A stretch of 64,000 nt of DNA from CAVPJC01 sp963705155. GTDB taxonomy: Bacteria; Chloroflexota; Anaerolineae; Anaerolineales; UBA4823. Under the pieces are notes generated by a model. That model worked only from the letters and a program-made list of their open reading frames with translations. It was not told the origin of the DNA and did no database searches. Shown here in pieces: positions 43,244 through 53,285 of this stretch (its first letter is position 1; the number at the start of each line of letters is the position of its first letter). The position numbers and the translations under genes are program-made. Location: the NCBI GenBank assembly GCA_963705155.1, contig CAVPJC010000016.1, positions 1 through 64,000 of the forward strand, read 5' to 3'.

Positions 43244-43271
43244 TGACCCCGCCCATTTCCTCCTCTACAAT
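43244..43271 (+). promoter_or_regulatory. promoter of the second STAND gene
   Basis: TTGACC (43244-43249) and TACAAT (43266-43271) lie 16 bp apart, 38 bp before ATG 43309. Confidence 0.5.
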
Positions 43272-43308
43272 GATGGAGATACGCGAGGCGGCATGGCAAA
43301 AAACGAAA

Positions 43309-45937
43309 ATGGACGTGCTCATTCCCCAGGAAGATGTTGCCGGTCTGAACAGGGCGCTGAAACGCTGGGCAAGCAGGCTGCTGACCGCCGATCAGCGCCG
43401 GGACTTTTTTATCTCGGCCGGGGTCGACAATGCTTTTATCAACGAGCTGCGCCTGGATCTCAATCCCAGCCAGCTTGCCACGGCGGTCCTGTCCGGCTTT
43501 CGGGAATATCAGGGCGCCGTCAAAGAACCCGGCTACCACCCGCTGGTTGCGGCGCTCAGACACATCCTGGAGACCGGCGTGGACGATTACGGCTGGGGCG
43601 ATGAGGATGTAGAGCTGGCTAAAAAGCTCCTCCAGCGCGGGACGGCATTGTTGCAAAGCGGGGAGTGGGGGCCAGGCGGAAGCCGATCTGGATGCCGAAG
43701 GCCAGACGCCCCCCGAGCTCGCCCGGCGACGACGAGCTGCCCGAGGCGGGGGCGCTGCCGCCCGGTTACCGCCTGCCATTTTTGAAGAACACCAACTTCA
43801 CCGGACGCCAGGCCGGCCTGCTGGAACTGTGGCGGCTGCTCAAGCCTGGCGGCGCCGCTGGCGGGGCCGTCGCGATTGCCGCTGCCGCCGGGATGGGTGG
43901 GATCGGCAAGACCCAGCTGGCGGTGGAATTCTGTCACCGCTACGGGCGTTTCTACGCCGGTGTCCACTGGCTGGCCGCCGACCAGAACCTGGAAGCCGAG
44001 ATCGCCGCCTGCGGGTTCGCCATGGGCCTGCAGCCCTGGCCGGAAACGCAGGCCGAGCAGGTGCGCGATACCCTGCTGGCCTGGCAGAGCGGCGGGCGGC
44101 GGCTGGTGGTGCTGGACAACGTCGCCGACGAGGCGGTCATCGAGACCTGGCCGGCGCGGCTGGGCAACGCCAGCATTTTGTTCACCATCCCGGCAGGTGG
44201 AATGGGCGGAGGGTCTGGGGGTGAGCGGTGCAGCGCCTGGACGTGCTGGAGCGCGGCGAGAGCCTGGGGCTGCTGCGCAAGCTGGCTCCCGGGCTGAAAG
44301 AAGGAAACCGACGAAGCCCTGGGCGAGGTGGCGGAGCGGCTGGGCGACCTGCCGCTGGCGCTCGACCTGGCCGGGCGCTTTTTTAAGGACAACCCCGGTC
44401 TGACCGCGGGCGAATACCTGGCGGAGCTGGCCGAGGGCGAGGGGGCGCTGGCGCACACCTCGCTCAAAGACTGGGTGCAGGGCAGCCGCACCGGGCACGC
44501 CACCAGCCTGGCGGCCACCTTCCTGCTGAGCTGGGAAAAGCTGGCGGGCGAGGGCGAGCTGGAAGCCCTGGCGCGGCGGCTGTTCCTGGGCTGCGGCTAC
44601 TGCGCCGCCAACACGCCCATCCCGCCGGCTGTGCTGGAAGCAGGCCAGAAAGCTGAAGACAAACCCGCCAGACGCCGGGTGGGGCAGGCGCTCAGGCGGC
44701 TGTACGGGCTGGGGCTGCTCGCGCCGGGCGAGAGCGGGCCGTCCATCCACCCGCTGCTGGCCGAGTACGCCCGCCTGCTGGATAAGGAGCAGGGATACCC
44801 CGGGCTGGAGGGCATGGCGGACGGGCTGGCGCAGGCGGCAAAAACGGCCAATGAAAGCGGGCTGCCGGACGACTTTCCGCCCGTTGCGGGCTCACCTGGA
44901 GGCGCGCCGCCCCGCTGGTCGAGGCCACCCGGGCAGAGGCAGCCGCCTTGCTTCTGGAACAACTTGGGCTATCACTATCGTATGATGGCGGAATACCCGG
45001 CGGCGCGGGCGGCCTACGAGCGGGCGCTGGCGATTGATGAGAAAGTGTTGGGGCCTGACCACCCGAATGTGGCCACGCTGGTCAACAACCTGGGGCGTGT
45101 GCTGCAAGACCTGGGCGACCTGCCGGGGGCGCGGGCGGCCTTCGAGCGGGCGCTGGCGATCGTTGAGAGCGTCTTGCGGGCCTGACCACCCGAATGTGGC
45201 CACGCTGGTCAACAACCTGGGGAGTGTGCTGCAAGACCTGGGCGACCTGGCCGGGGCGCGGGCGGCCTTCGAGCGGGCGCTGCAGCATCGACGAGAGCGT
45301 CTACGGCCCGCAGCACCCGGAGGTGGCCATCGATGTCAACAACCTGGGGGCTGTGCTGCAAGACCTGGGCGACCTGCCGGGGGCGCGGGCGGCCTTCGAG
45401 CGGGCGCTGGCGCATCGACGAGCGGTCTACGGCCCGCAGCACCCAAAGGTGGCCATCCGGGTCAACAACCTGGGGAATGTGCTGCGAGCCCTGGGCGACC
45501 TGCCGGGGCGCGGGCGGCCTTCGAGCGGGCGCTGGCAGATCGACGAGAGCGTCTACGGCCCGCAGCACCCGAATGTGGCCCGGGATGTCAACAACCTGGG
45601 GACAGTGCTGAGCGATCTAGGCGACCTGGCCGCGGCGCGGGCGGCCTTCGAGCGGGCGCTGGCGATCGATGAGCGTGTCTACGGCCCGCAGCACCCGAAC
45701 GTGGCCCGGGATGTCAACAACCTGGGGGTGGTGCTAAAGACCCTGGGTGACCTGGCGGCGGCGCGGGCGGCCTACGAGCGGGCGCTGGGGATTTTTGAGC
45801 AGTTCTTGCCGGAGGGGCATGCTACCATCCAACTGGTGCGGGACAACCTGGCGCAGGTGGAGTTGATGCTGCGCCAGCAGGCGGGCCCTGGCCCGGCGGC
45901 TGCGCCGCCAGCCTCCCCCGAGGGGCATGGACTGTAA
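43309..45937 (+). CDS. STAND NTPase with effector-associated-like domain and TPRs, frameshifted
   Basis: The gene is read through many small indels. The N-terminal 95 residues (LNRALKRWASRLLTADQRRD, FFISAGVDNAFINELRLDLN) form a compact helical domain like the effector-associated (death-like) domains of bacterial STAND systems. The NB-ARC part has FTGRQ, GMGGIGKTQLAVEF (P-loop), RLVVLDNVADEAV (Walker B) and LGDLPLALDLAGRF (GLPL). A winged-helix-like region follows. The C-terminal part has about seven 42-residue kinesin-light-chain-type TPRs (GPQHPNVARDVNNLGTVL, DLGDLAAARAAFERALAIDE). If repaired it would be about 870 residues. Likely a ligand sensor that recruits an effector through its N-terminal domain. 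No effector gene is adjacent. Confidence 0.7.
44990..45820. repeat. 126-bp tandem repeats encoding TPRs
   Basis: About seven units of GGCGGCCTTCGAGCGGGCGC, CCGCAGCACCC and GTCAACAACCTGGGG at a 126-bp period (some units 1 base longer or shorter). The off-by-one units shift the reading frame at GCGCTGGC(A/G), so the repeat may be misassembled. Confidence 0.75.
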
Positions 45938-46185
45938 GGGCGAAGCATCTCGCCTGTCAGGAACCCGTGAGGCTCTGCGTGCGCTTGACTGGCGGTATGT
46001 CTTCGCCCTGGATGAACGGCAAACGGTTGAAGCCGTCACTACGAGGCAAGTTTTCACAGATATTTTTAGCGATCTGTGTCCATCCGGTTTTATCTGTGTG
46101 TATCTGTGGAGTTTCTGCGATCCAGCCGGGAAGGCGCCTGCCTCGGAAGGGCGGCGGCCTCAGGGAGGGGAAAAGGAGGGGCTTT
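45938..46185. repeat. intergenic repeats
   Basis: Contains GATCTGTGTCCATCCGGTTTT and TCTGTGTGTATCTGTGG, a copy of the CACAGATGGACACAGAT family seen near 20920 and 54180. No gene recognised. Confidence 0.45.
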
Positions 46186-47088
46186 TTACCCGCCCGGTGT
46201 GATCGAGCCAATCGCCAGAAAGGCAAAGATGAGCACATCCTGCAAAAAGTGCAGAAACCACGCCCAGAACAGGCCGCGCGTCTCCAGCATCGATTTTCCC
46301 AGGAACCAGCCCAGGAAGGCCGCCATGAGCACACCGATGACCCCGTAAGGGACGCCGTAGAAGTGCAAAATGCCAAAATAAGCCGCCATCAGCCACAGGG
46401 CCTGGTGCTTGCCAACCACCTCCTCCAGCACGGCCAAAAACGAGGCCTTGTAAGTCATTTCTTCGTTAAACGCATTCAGCGCCGCCGCCAGCAGCACGGC
46501 CGGCAGGAAGGGCAGGGCCTTGACCACGATATCCAGCGGGGGCCGCCCGGCGATGACCAGGAAGGCCAGTGTGCCCAGGCTGAGATAGACGGCGAAAGCT
46601 CGCCCGAGGGTGTTCCACCGCTCGCCTGCTTTGATCCCCAGCAGTTTGACCGGCTCCACCGCCGCGGCGGTGTCGCCCCGGGCCAGGAAAAAAGCCGCCG
46701 GCGCCTTCTTCAGGACCAATAAAAACGCCATGACGACCAGCGTCACCATCAGGTTCAAGGATTGTTCGGCCAGCATGTAGATATTGAAGGAAGGGTCGTT
46801 GATCCAGGCCGGGTAGTTGAGCAGCTGGTCGACCCGGGTGTGGACCAGCCACTGGGCGCCGGTCAGGACGATGAACAGGCCAAAAAACTGGCGCAGCGGG
46901 CGGATGGCCTTCCACAGGTACGTCAGCGCAAAGCCGGCGATAACGATCAGGGCGGCGATACCCGAGTACAGGTTCTCGGAGACCGGGTAGTGAAAGACTT
47001 CCTGCAGGATGATTTTGAACAGCGCGATCGTGAGAATTATCGTCCAGGCGGTGAAAAGGATGCTCTTGTGCGTTTGCGAAGCTTTCAT
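46186..47088 (-). CDS. CPBP family intramembrane metalloprotease
   Basis: 300 residues with about eight membrane helices. The CPBP (Abi/CAAX protease-like) motifs are present: NAFNEEMTYKASFLAVLEE (motif 1, Glu-Glu), YFGILHFYG (motif 2 His) and WAWFLHFLQDVLIF (motif 3 His, Asp). The start at 47088 has GGGAGGG 6 nt upstream. Bacterial members process membrane proteins or confer self-immunity to peptides. The substrate is unknown, and it stands alone between the STAND and fasciclin genes. Confidence 0.82.
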   Translation of the reverse strand: MKASQTHKSILFTAWTIILTIALFKIILQEVFHYPVSENLYSGIAALIVIAGFALTYLWKAIRPLRQFFGLFIVLTGAQWLVHTRVDQLLNYPAWINDPSFNIYMLAEQSLNLMVTLVVMAFLLVLKKAPAAFFLARGDTAAAVEPVKLLGIKAGERWNTLGRAFAVYLSLGTLAFLVIAGRPPLDIVVKALPFLPAVLLAAALNAFNEEMTYKASFLAVLEEVVGKHQALWLMAAYFGILHFYGVPYGVIGVLMAAFLGWFLGKSMLETRGLFWAWFLHFLQDVLIFAFLAIGSITPGG

Positions 47089-47244
47089 GGCTTGACCCTC
47101 CCGTAGGTTGGCGATTGCATCACCCGTTTATTATAGTGGTAATCCGGCAAACCTCCATACGGAATGTGTCCGGGAGCGTTCCGGCTCACGCCTCTGTAAT
47201 AACAAGTTTTGTATACTTTTAATGGAATATTAATAAATAATATA

Positions 47245-47274
47245 TTGACAATATATATACATATAGTTTACAAT
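47245..47274 (+). promoter_or_regulatory. promoter of the fasciclin gene
   Basis: TTGACA (47245-47250) and TACAAT (47269-47274) are 18 bp apart, in a very AT-rich stretch (about 47200-47300) that contrasts with the GC-rich surroundings. Confidence 0.7.
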
Positions 47275-47323
47275 TCATATATCGGTAGTCAAAATCTTAT
47301 CCATGAATTCAAGGAGCATAACC

Positions 47324-47866
47324 ATGAAACTCAGAAAGTCTGTATTGATCGTAACCCTTGTTGCCGTTTTAGCGGTCGCTTTTGCCAGCTTTGCGGCTCC
47401 CACCCGTGTTTCGGCTAAAGCCAAAGCCTGTGACAATTCGATCGTTGATGTCGCCCTGGCTGTCAATGCCCAGACCGGTGAATTCTCCACCTTGATCGCC
47501 GCTCTCTCTTCTGCCAACCTGGTGCGCAAGTTTGACCAGTGCGGCTCTGTTTCCTTAACCGTTTTTGCTCCCACCGATGCCGCTTTTGCCAAGCTGGGTC
47601 TGAACGCCAGCAACATTGGCAGCGCCTTCCCCAAAAAGACCCTCACCAACATCCTGCTTTACCATGTTGCCCTGCGCAGCCTGTACGCTGAAGATGTCGT
47701 CGAGCGCGACAGCATCCGCATGGCTAACCGCGGATTTGTCGGTGTGGATGTCAACGACATGGGCGTTTTCCTGACCAGCAATAACACGCCTGCCAAGATC
47801 ATCACCGTCGATGTGGCTGCCGACAACGGCGTTATCCACATCATCGATACCGTTCTCCTGCCCTGA
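47324..47866 (+). CDS. secreted fasciclin (FAS1) domain protein
   Basis: 180 residues from ATG 47324, with AAGGAG 7-8 nt upstream. A signal peptide (VLIVTLVAVLAVAFASFAAP) precedes one FAS1 domain: SLTVFAPTDAAFAKLG (H1), ILLYHVALRSLYAEDV and the final VIHIIDTVLLP (H2). FAS1 domains mediate adhesion in extracellular matrices. Strong promoter, good ribosome site and a terminator on both sides of a single gene suggest a highly expressed monocistronic unit. The frame is intact. Confidence 0.9.
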   Translation: MKLRKSVLIVTLVAVLAVAFASFAAPTRVSAKAKACDNSIVDVALAVNAQTGEFSTLIAALSSANLVRKFDQCGSVSLTVFAPTDAAFAKLGLNASNIGSAFPKKTLTNILLYHVALRSLYAEDVVERDSIRMANRGFVGVDVNDMGVFLTSNNTPAKIITVDVAADNGVIHIIDTVLLP

Positions 47867-47889
47867 TCTTCTCCTCCTCACAGGTTACA

Positions 47890-47925
47890 GCCCTCCTCTG
47901 CCAGCAGGGGAGGGCATTTTATTTA
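47890..47925 (+). terminator. terminator of the fasciclin gene
   Basis: GCCCTCC (47890-47896) pairs with GGAGGGC (47909-47915), followed by ATTTTATTT. Confidence 0.75.
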
Positions 47926-48089
47926 ATGAATAGTTACGCAGTTCAAGGAAAAGTAGTGTGTCGCGGCAACCCCCCCCCGCCCCCACCAACTGCGTAAGTC
48001 CTGTTAATATTCGGCAGGCCCCTGAAAAAAGCTGGAGAGGATGATAAACTTACCAGGAGCGGCGCATGCCGCCGCGGGGAGGTGCTTTT

Positions 48090-48769
48090 ATGCAGACAAA
48101 ACACGATCGCGCCGAACAGGCCAAAGCGATTGCCCGGCTGCTGCTGGAAGTGCAGGCGGTCAACGTCAATACCGAAAATTTCTACCAGTACGTCTCCGGC
48201 ATTTTGAGCCCGATCTATGTGGATAACCGGCGCACGATTTCTTTCCCCCGGCAGCGGGCGGTGATCGTGGACGCTTTCGTCAACCTCTTTCGCGAGGTCA
48301 TCGGCCTGGAGAACTTCGACCTGGTGGCGGGGGTTGCCAGCGGGGGCGTGCCCTGGGCGGCCTGGGTCGCCGACCGGCTGGAGCGCCCGCTGGTGTACGT
48401 GCGCCCGGCGGCCAAAGAGCGGGGCATGAAAAAGCAGGTGGAAGGGGTGATGGAAAGCGGGCAGAGGCTGGTGATCGTGGAAGACCTGATCACCACCGGG
48501 CTGAGCTCGGCCAATGTGGCCCTCACCATCCGGGAGCTGGGCGGGCGTGTGGATGACTGCGTGTCGATCTTCTCGTTCAACTCTCCGGCTTCCGGCGCAG
48601 GTTCGGCGCCATCGGCCTGCGGCGCATCTCGCTGACCAGCCTGCCGTTCCTGCTCGAAGCCGCCGCCGAAGACGGCAGCCTGGATGCCCGGCAGCTGGGC
48701 GTGATCCGGGATTGGATGGAGACGACCCTGGCGGGCTGGGGGGTGGATACGCTGGCGGGCACGCCCTGA
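48090..48769 (+). CDS. pyrE: orotate phosphoribosyltransferase, frameshifted
   Basis: Preferred start ATG 48090 (MQTKHDRAEQAKAIARLLL). The type I phosphoribosyltransferase signature is VIVEDLITTGLSSAN, and the OPRT signs are FDLVAGVASGGVPWAAWVAD, YVRPAAKERGMKKQVEG and IGLENFDL. One indel near 48595 shifts the last third; the other frame continues to TGA 48769 (FGAIGLRRISLTSLPFLLEA). Converts orotate plus PRPP to OMP in pyrimidine synthesis. No other pyr gene is adjacent. Confidence 0.82.
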
Positions 48770-48775
48770 AGATAT

Positions 48776-48900
48776 TGCGCATAGCCATCAGGTCGTATTT
48801 CCATATAAAATCCAACCGGTAGGGGCGACCCATGCCGTTCAGACCGCTGCGCCAATCCGTAAAATCGGGTCGCCCAACCACCCCTCCGGCGGTAGGGACC
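48776..48900. repeat. GGGGCGACCC repeat, left copy flanking the MFS gene
   Basis: GCGCATAGCCATCAGG ... CCAACCGGTAGGGGCGACCC, then CTGCGCCAATCCGTAAAATC and GGGTCGCCC. A direct copy lies at 50414-50524. The GGGGCGACCC and GGGTCGCCC ends form an inverted pair within each copy. Confidence 0.7.
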
Positions 48901-49081
48901 TCTAGCACTCCTTAAACCAGGCACAATGAGTTGCTGGAAACGGGTTGCCTTATTTCATTGGCGGCTCGCTCGCCAGCACACTACACGGCATGGTGCGAAA
49001 TTAAGATAATGTCACTTGCTGTTCGCTCAATTCATTGCTACACTTTGAGCTTAACACACCACTTGCGAGGAGCTCCCATCG

Positions 49082-50291
49082 ATGGAGTTTGTGAGAAAAA
49101 TAAAAAATTACCCCGGGCTCGGGTTGATTCTGCTGGCCTACGTCGCCTTCATCGCCCTGGGTATGCCCGACGGGCTGCTGGGGGTGGCCTGGCCTTCCAT
49201 CCGGAGCACTTTTTCCATCCCGCTGGATGCGCTGGGCATGCTGGTGTTTGCCGGCACCGCCGGTTATATGACCTCCGGTTTTTTGAGCGGCCCGTTGATC
49301 AGCCGCCTGGGCGTGGGGCGCGTCCTGGCAGGCAGCTGCACCGTGACCGGCATGGTGCTGATCGGTTATACGCTGGTGCCGTCCTGGTGGATGATGGTCA
49401 CCCTGGGGGTGGTGATCGGGCTGGGCGCGGGGGCGATCGATGCGGGTCTGAACACTTACGTGGCGGCGCACTTTGGCGAAGGGGTCATGCAGTGGCTGCA
49501 TGCCAGCTACGGCGTCGGCATCACCCTGGGCCCCATCATCATGACCTTCGCCCTGGCGCAGTGGAGCTCGTGGCGGTTGGGTTACATCACGGTGGGCGGC
49601 TTCCAGCTGCTGCTGGCAGCTTGCTTCGTCCTGACGCTGCCCATGTGGGGCCAAAAAGACGCCTCTGCCGGCGCCGATAAGCCCAGGCGCCTGACGGATT
49701 ACCGCACCCCGCTGGGCGAGACGCTGCGCCGGCCCAGGGTCTGGCTGAGCGCGGCGCTGTTCTTTGTGTACGTTGGCTGTGAGGTGGGGTTGGGAACCTG
49801 GGCCTACACCCTGCTGACCGAGTTCGCGCGGCATCGCCGTCCAGGCCGCCGGGCTGTTGACCGGCAGCTACTGGGCGGCCTTCACCGTGGGGCGCATCAT
49901 TGCCGGGCTGTTTGCCAGGCGGGTGGGTGTGGATGCGCTCATGCAGGGCAGCCTGCTGGGCGCCATCCTGGGCTCGCTGCTCTTGTGGTGGAACCCGGCC
50001 CCGGCAGCCAACCTGGCTGCGGTCGCCCTGGTCGGCTTTGCCATCGCGCCGGTTTTCCCCGCCCTGATGTCGGGCACCAGCCGGCGGGTGGGGGCGCAGG
50101 ATGCCGCCAACACCATCGGCTTGCAGATGGTCGCTTCCGGCCTGGGCGGCGCCAGCATCTCGTCCCTGGTGGGCGTGCTGGCGCGGCGCATCTCGCTGGA
50201 GGTTATTCCGGTCTGCCTGGTGGTCTTGTTCCTGGCGCTCTTCGGATTGTACAGGCTGGCCAGTGTTGGTCAGCCCCGGGGGCAGGAATGA
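49082..50291 (+). CDS. MFS transporter, frameshifted
   Basis: About 400 residues with twelve predicted helices in two frames, joined by an indel near 49825. The first half has LGMPDGLLGVAWPSIRSTF and LSRLGVGRVLAGSC-like loop 2-3 (LISRLGVGRVLAGSC). The second half has VGRIIAGLFARRVGVDALMQ and FAIAPVFPALMSGTSRRVG. The pattern resembles the FucP/YfcJ-type sugar or drug symporters. A membrane exporter or importer of unknown substrate. It is bracketed by two direct repeat copies. Confidence 0.8.
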
Positions 50292-50413
50292 CAGGCAAAG
50301 TAAGGGCGAACCATTCCGGTTAAACAGGGGTTCTGGCTGCTGGAGCCTCTTGACAGACGCGCTGATCGGGCTATGATGGTAGGGGACAGGCCTGTTTTTG
50401 CCCGTCCAAATGT

Positions 50414-50524
50414 AATGCGTATAGCCATTACATAATTTTTTTATCTGCAACCCAACCGGTAGGGGCGACCCACACCCATCAGGCTGCTGCGCCAACCCGT
50501 ACAATCGGGTCGCCCCACCATCCA
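50414..50524. repeat. GGGGCGACCC repeat, right copy flanking the MFS gene
   Basis: GCGTATAGCCATTACAT ... CCAACCGGTAGGGGCGACCC ... CTGCGCCAACCCGTACAATC ... GGGTCGCCCC, in the same orientation as the copy at 48776. It ends 12 bp before the CrtI-like gene and may supply its leader. Confidence 0.7.
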
Positions 50525-50536
50525 ATGGAGGCGCGC

Positions 50537-52093
50537 ATGCGCGCAGTGATCATCGGTTCTGGAATGGCCGGCCTGACCGCCGGCGCAGCCCTGGCCCGGG
50601 CGGGGCATAGCGTCACCATCCTGGAGCAGCACTCGCAACCGGGGGGCGTCACCGCCGGCTACCGCGCCCACGGGTATCACTGGGATTTGGGCCAGCTCCT
50701 GCTGGAAGGCTTCGGCCCCGGCGAGCCCACCGGCGAGGTGCTGGCTGCCCTGGGTATTGGGGCCCCGGGTACGGGGGCCCTGAGTACAGGGGAGCAAATC
50801 CGGCTGCGCAAAGACGACCGCGGCTACGTCTTCCCCGATTTCGAGATCCGCAAGCCCGATCAGTTCGGCGGGCCGCGCTGGCGCATGCAGGCCCTGGCGC
50901 AGCAGTTCCCCGGCGATCGCCGCGGCCTGGAGCGCTACTGGCGCGATTACCTGCGCTTCACCGGCGTGATGACCCTGGCGCGGCGCATGGAACATGCCCG
51001 GGGCGTGAGCGCCCGCTACTGGCAGGCGCGGCTGTACCTGCGCCTGCTGCCGCTGCTGCCCAAATTGGGCTGGAGCGCCGAGCGCCTGATGGCCGGTTAC
51101 TTCCAGTCGGAGAAGCTGCGCGGCGTGTTCATCACCATCCTGGCCGATTTTTTCACCCCGCCCAGCCAGTTCCAGGGGCTGGGGGTGTTTGCCATCAACC
51201 CCGAGCCGGCCTTCGATTGCCGCCAGCCCAAAACCCTGGCGCCAGATACCGAGCAGCTCTACCACTACAGCGTGCTGGGGGGCATGTCCACCCTGGTGGA
51301 GGCGCTGGCGGCGAAGATCAGCGCCCACGGCGGGCGGCTGCTCACCGGGCGGGCGGCGGTGAAGGTGCTGCTGGAAAACGGGCGCGCCAGCGGCGTGCAG
51401 GATGCCGCCGGCGAGACCCACCCTGCGGATGTGGTCGTGGCCTCCGGCGGGGTGCGCGAGCTGTTCACGGATCTGGTGGGGGAGGAGCACCTGCCGGCAG
51501 GGTACGCTCAAAAAGTGAACGCGATCCCGCTGATGGATTCGGTTTTCATGATGCACCTGGGCGTCGATTACGACCCTTCACCCTGGCTGCACGGCGTGTG
51601 CACGTATTTCTACGGCAGCTATGATGTGGAGGGGGAGGTGCGGCGGGCGAAGGCCGGCGAGTATCACCAGGGGGCGGCCGGTTTTGTGGTGCATGCCCCC
51701 AGCCTGCACTCGCCCGAGATGGCCCCGCCCGGCTGTCACGCCCTGACGGTTTACACGATCTGCCCCGACCGTTTGAAAGACGGCGATTGGGCTTCCCGCA
51801 AAGAGGAATTTGCCGGCAGGCTGCTGGATTACGCCGGAGAGCGCATCCCCGGTCTGCGCCGGCACATCCAGGTGTGCGAGATCCTCACCCCCGAAGATTT
51901 TCGCGCCCGCACCCACCTGGCGCATCACGCTTTTGGCGGGCTGGCCCCGCACGTGGGCGCCTGGCGCGCCCCGCACCAGACCCCCATCCCCGGCCTGTGG
52001 TTTGTGGGCGCCCAGAGCGAGAGCGGCGGCGGCGTGAACGCCGTCATCCCGGCGGCCTATAAGACGGCCATGAAGATCGCCGCGCAGGGTTAG
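50537..52093 (+). CDS. phytoene desaturase/carotenoid isomerase-like FAD oxidoreductase
   Basis: 518 residues from ATG 50537 (MRAVIIGSGMAGLTAGAALA). The dinucleotide-binding motif GSGMAGLTAGAALARAG is followed by VTILEQHSQPGGVTAGY. Middle region DTEQLYHYSVLGGMSTLVEA matches CrtI-type G-x-M-x-x-L. The C-terminal motif is PIPGLWFVGAQSESGGGVNA. It belongs to the CrtISO/RetSat-like group. No other carotenoid gene is nearby, so the substrate is uncertain. The frame is intact. Confidence 0.82.
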   Translation: MRAVIIGSGMAGLTAGAALARAGHSVTILEQHSQPGGVTAGYRAHGYHWDLGQLLLEGFGPGEPTGEVLAALGIGAPGTGALSTGEQIRLRKDDRGYVFPDFEIRKPDQFGGPRWRMQALAQQFPGDRRGLERYWRDYLRFTGVMTLARRMEHARGVSARYWQARLYLRLLPLLPKLGWSAERLMAGYFQSEKLRGVFITILADFFTPPSQFQGLGVFAINPEPAFDCRQPKTLAPDTEQLYHYSVLGGMSTLVEALAAKISAHGGRLLTGRAAVKVLLENGRASGVQDAAGETHPADVVVASGGVRELFTDLVGEEHLPAGYAQKVNAIPLMDSVFMMHLGVDYDPSPWLHGVCTYFYGSYDVEGEVRRAKAGEYHQGAAGFVVHAPSLHSPEMAPPGCHALTVYTICPDRLKDGDWASRKEEFAGRLLDYAGERIPGLRRHIQVCEILTPEDFRARTHLAHHAFGGLAPHVGAWRAPHQTPIPGLWFVGAQSESGGGVNAVIPAAYKTAMKIAAQG

Positions 52094-52336
52094 CCGGGGA
52101 GAGGGATTTTTTAAACCACGAACCACACGAAATACACGAACGGAAAAACCGGGGATGAAGGGGTTGCTTCGCTCGCTCGCAACGAAGTATCCCTTGCTGT
52201 GGGCACAACAGGTTCCGTTCTCTTTGTCAGATGGCGAAACAGGGGTGAGGCTGTTGCGGAATCCGGTTTTTCCGGTGTAGAGCTGTGCTTTTTGCCCGGC
52301 TGCGGGGCATGGGGATGCCCGGGCTGCAAGGGATGG
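52094..52336. repeat. intergenic region with dispersed repeats
   Basis: AACCACACGAAATACACGAAC at 52113 and GGGGTTGCTTCGCTCGCTCG at 52158 are copies of dispersed repeats. It separates convergent genes; no clear terminator. Confidence 0.4.
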
Positions 52337-53239
52337 TTATTGGGCGTGGCGCTGCCAGATGGAAAGCCAGGTTTGAGCGGCGTCGTTTTCCAACGTCAGG
52401 CGGTGGTTGGCCTGGATTTCACCTTTTGCCAGGTGCACCTGCACATCCTGCCAGACGCCGTTCGGACTGGTTTCGACGCCGGTGATATTCTTGCGCGGGC
52501 AAAAAGTGAAGCGCCATCCATAGGAGGTGGTGTTGGCGGGGCCGTCTTCGATCAGGATCAATTCCCGGCCGGTGAGGGCGATCAGGCTGGCAGGCGCGGC
52601 CAGCCGGCGAAATATGCGTCCGTAGCGCTTCAAAATGCGGGGCTGAAAGACAAAATCCAACAATCCATCGCCGGGCTGGAGGGCGTAAATCTGTAATCCG
52701 TTTCTGAACTTCATCGAGCGCTGTTGGATCTTTTCCAGCAGCGCGCCGGTCATCCCGTCATTCGACTGCACGGCGTGAGCCGGCTCACCCATCAAAAAAA
52801 GCAGGCGGCCAAGCTCGGGCTGGATCAGATCGTGACGGACGGTGTTGTACTCCACCACGATGCGCCGCTGGGCGCCGCCAGACACACCGCACAACTCGAG
52901 CCTGCCATACAGCAGCACCAGGCTCAGGTGAGCGTAGATCAGGCTGTCGCTGCGCAGGTAAACGGCCTGGCCCGCCTGCCCGGACGGGTTTGCCCCCTGG
53001 AGGTGCAGCACCCCGCCGGTGGTGAAAAGCAGCGCCTGCACGGGGAGTCTGCGCACGCCTCCCCGGCCTGCCGCTTTTTGCAGCAGGGTTTGGGGCGGGA
53101 CGACGAAGATGGTGCGGATCGGGTCGTCAGATAGGAGCGAACCTTCTGCCAGCAGACGGAGCTCGGCGGGCAAATCTGCCACGGTCTCAGCCTGGTAAGG
53201 ATGCCCGGCGCGGCGGGAGTAAATATTAGGGGCTGGCAT
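52337..53239 (-). CDS. hypothetical protein of the fluoride-riboswitch operon
   Basis: 300 residues starting MPAPNIYSRRAGHPY. Residues 60-150 read as beta-rich (TIFVVPPQTLLQKAAGRGGV, ALLFTTGGVLHLQGANPSGQ, VYLRSDSLIYAHLSLVLLYG), resembling a PH-like or bacterial YdbS-type fold. The second half has SLIALTGRELILIEDG, again PH-like. No catalytic motif or signal peptide. It follows the histidine phosphatase by 46 bp on the same strand, so it is probably transcribed from the fluoride-controlled promoter. Confidence 0.65.
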   Translation of the reverse strand: MPAPNIYSRRAGHPYQAETVADLPAELRLLAEGSLLSDDPIRTIFVVPPQTLLQKAAGRGGVRRLPVQALLFTTGGVLHLQGANPSGQAGQAVYLRSDSLIYAHLSLVLLYGRLELCGVSGGAQRRIVVEYNTVRHDLIQPELGRLLFLMGEPAHAVQSNDGMTGALLEKIQQRSMKFRNGLQIYALQPGDGLLDFVFQPRILKRYGRIFRRLAAPASLIALTGRELILIEDGPANTTSYGWRFTFCPRKNITGVETSPNGVWQDVQVHLAKGEIQANHRLTLENDAAQTWLSIWQRHAQ

Positions 53240-53285
53240 TACACGCTTCCGATCCTGAACGGGCTGCCGCAAAGGGTGAGGATTG

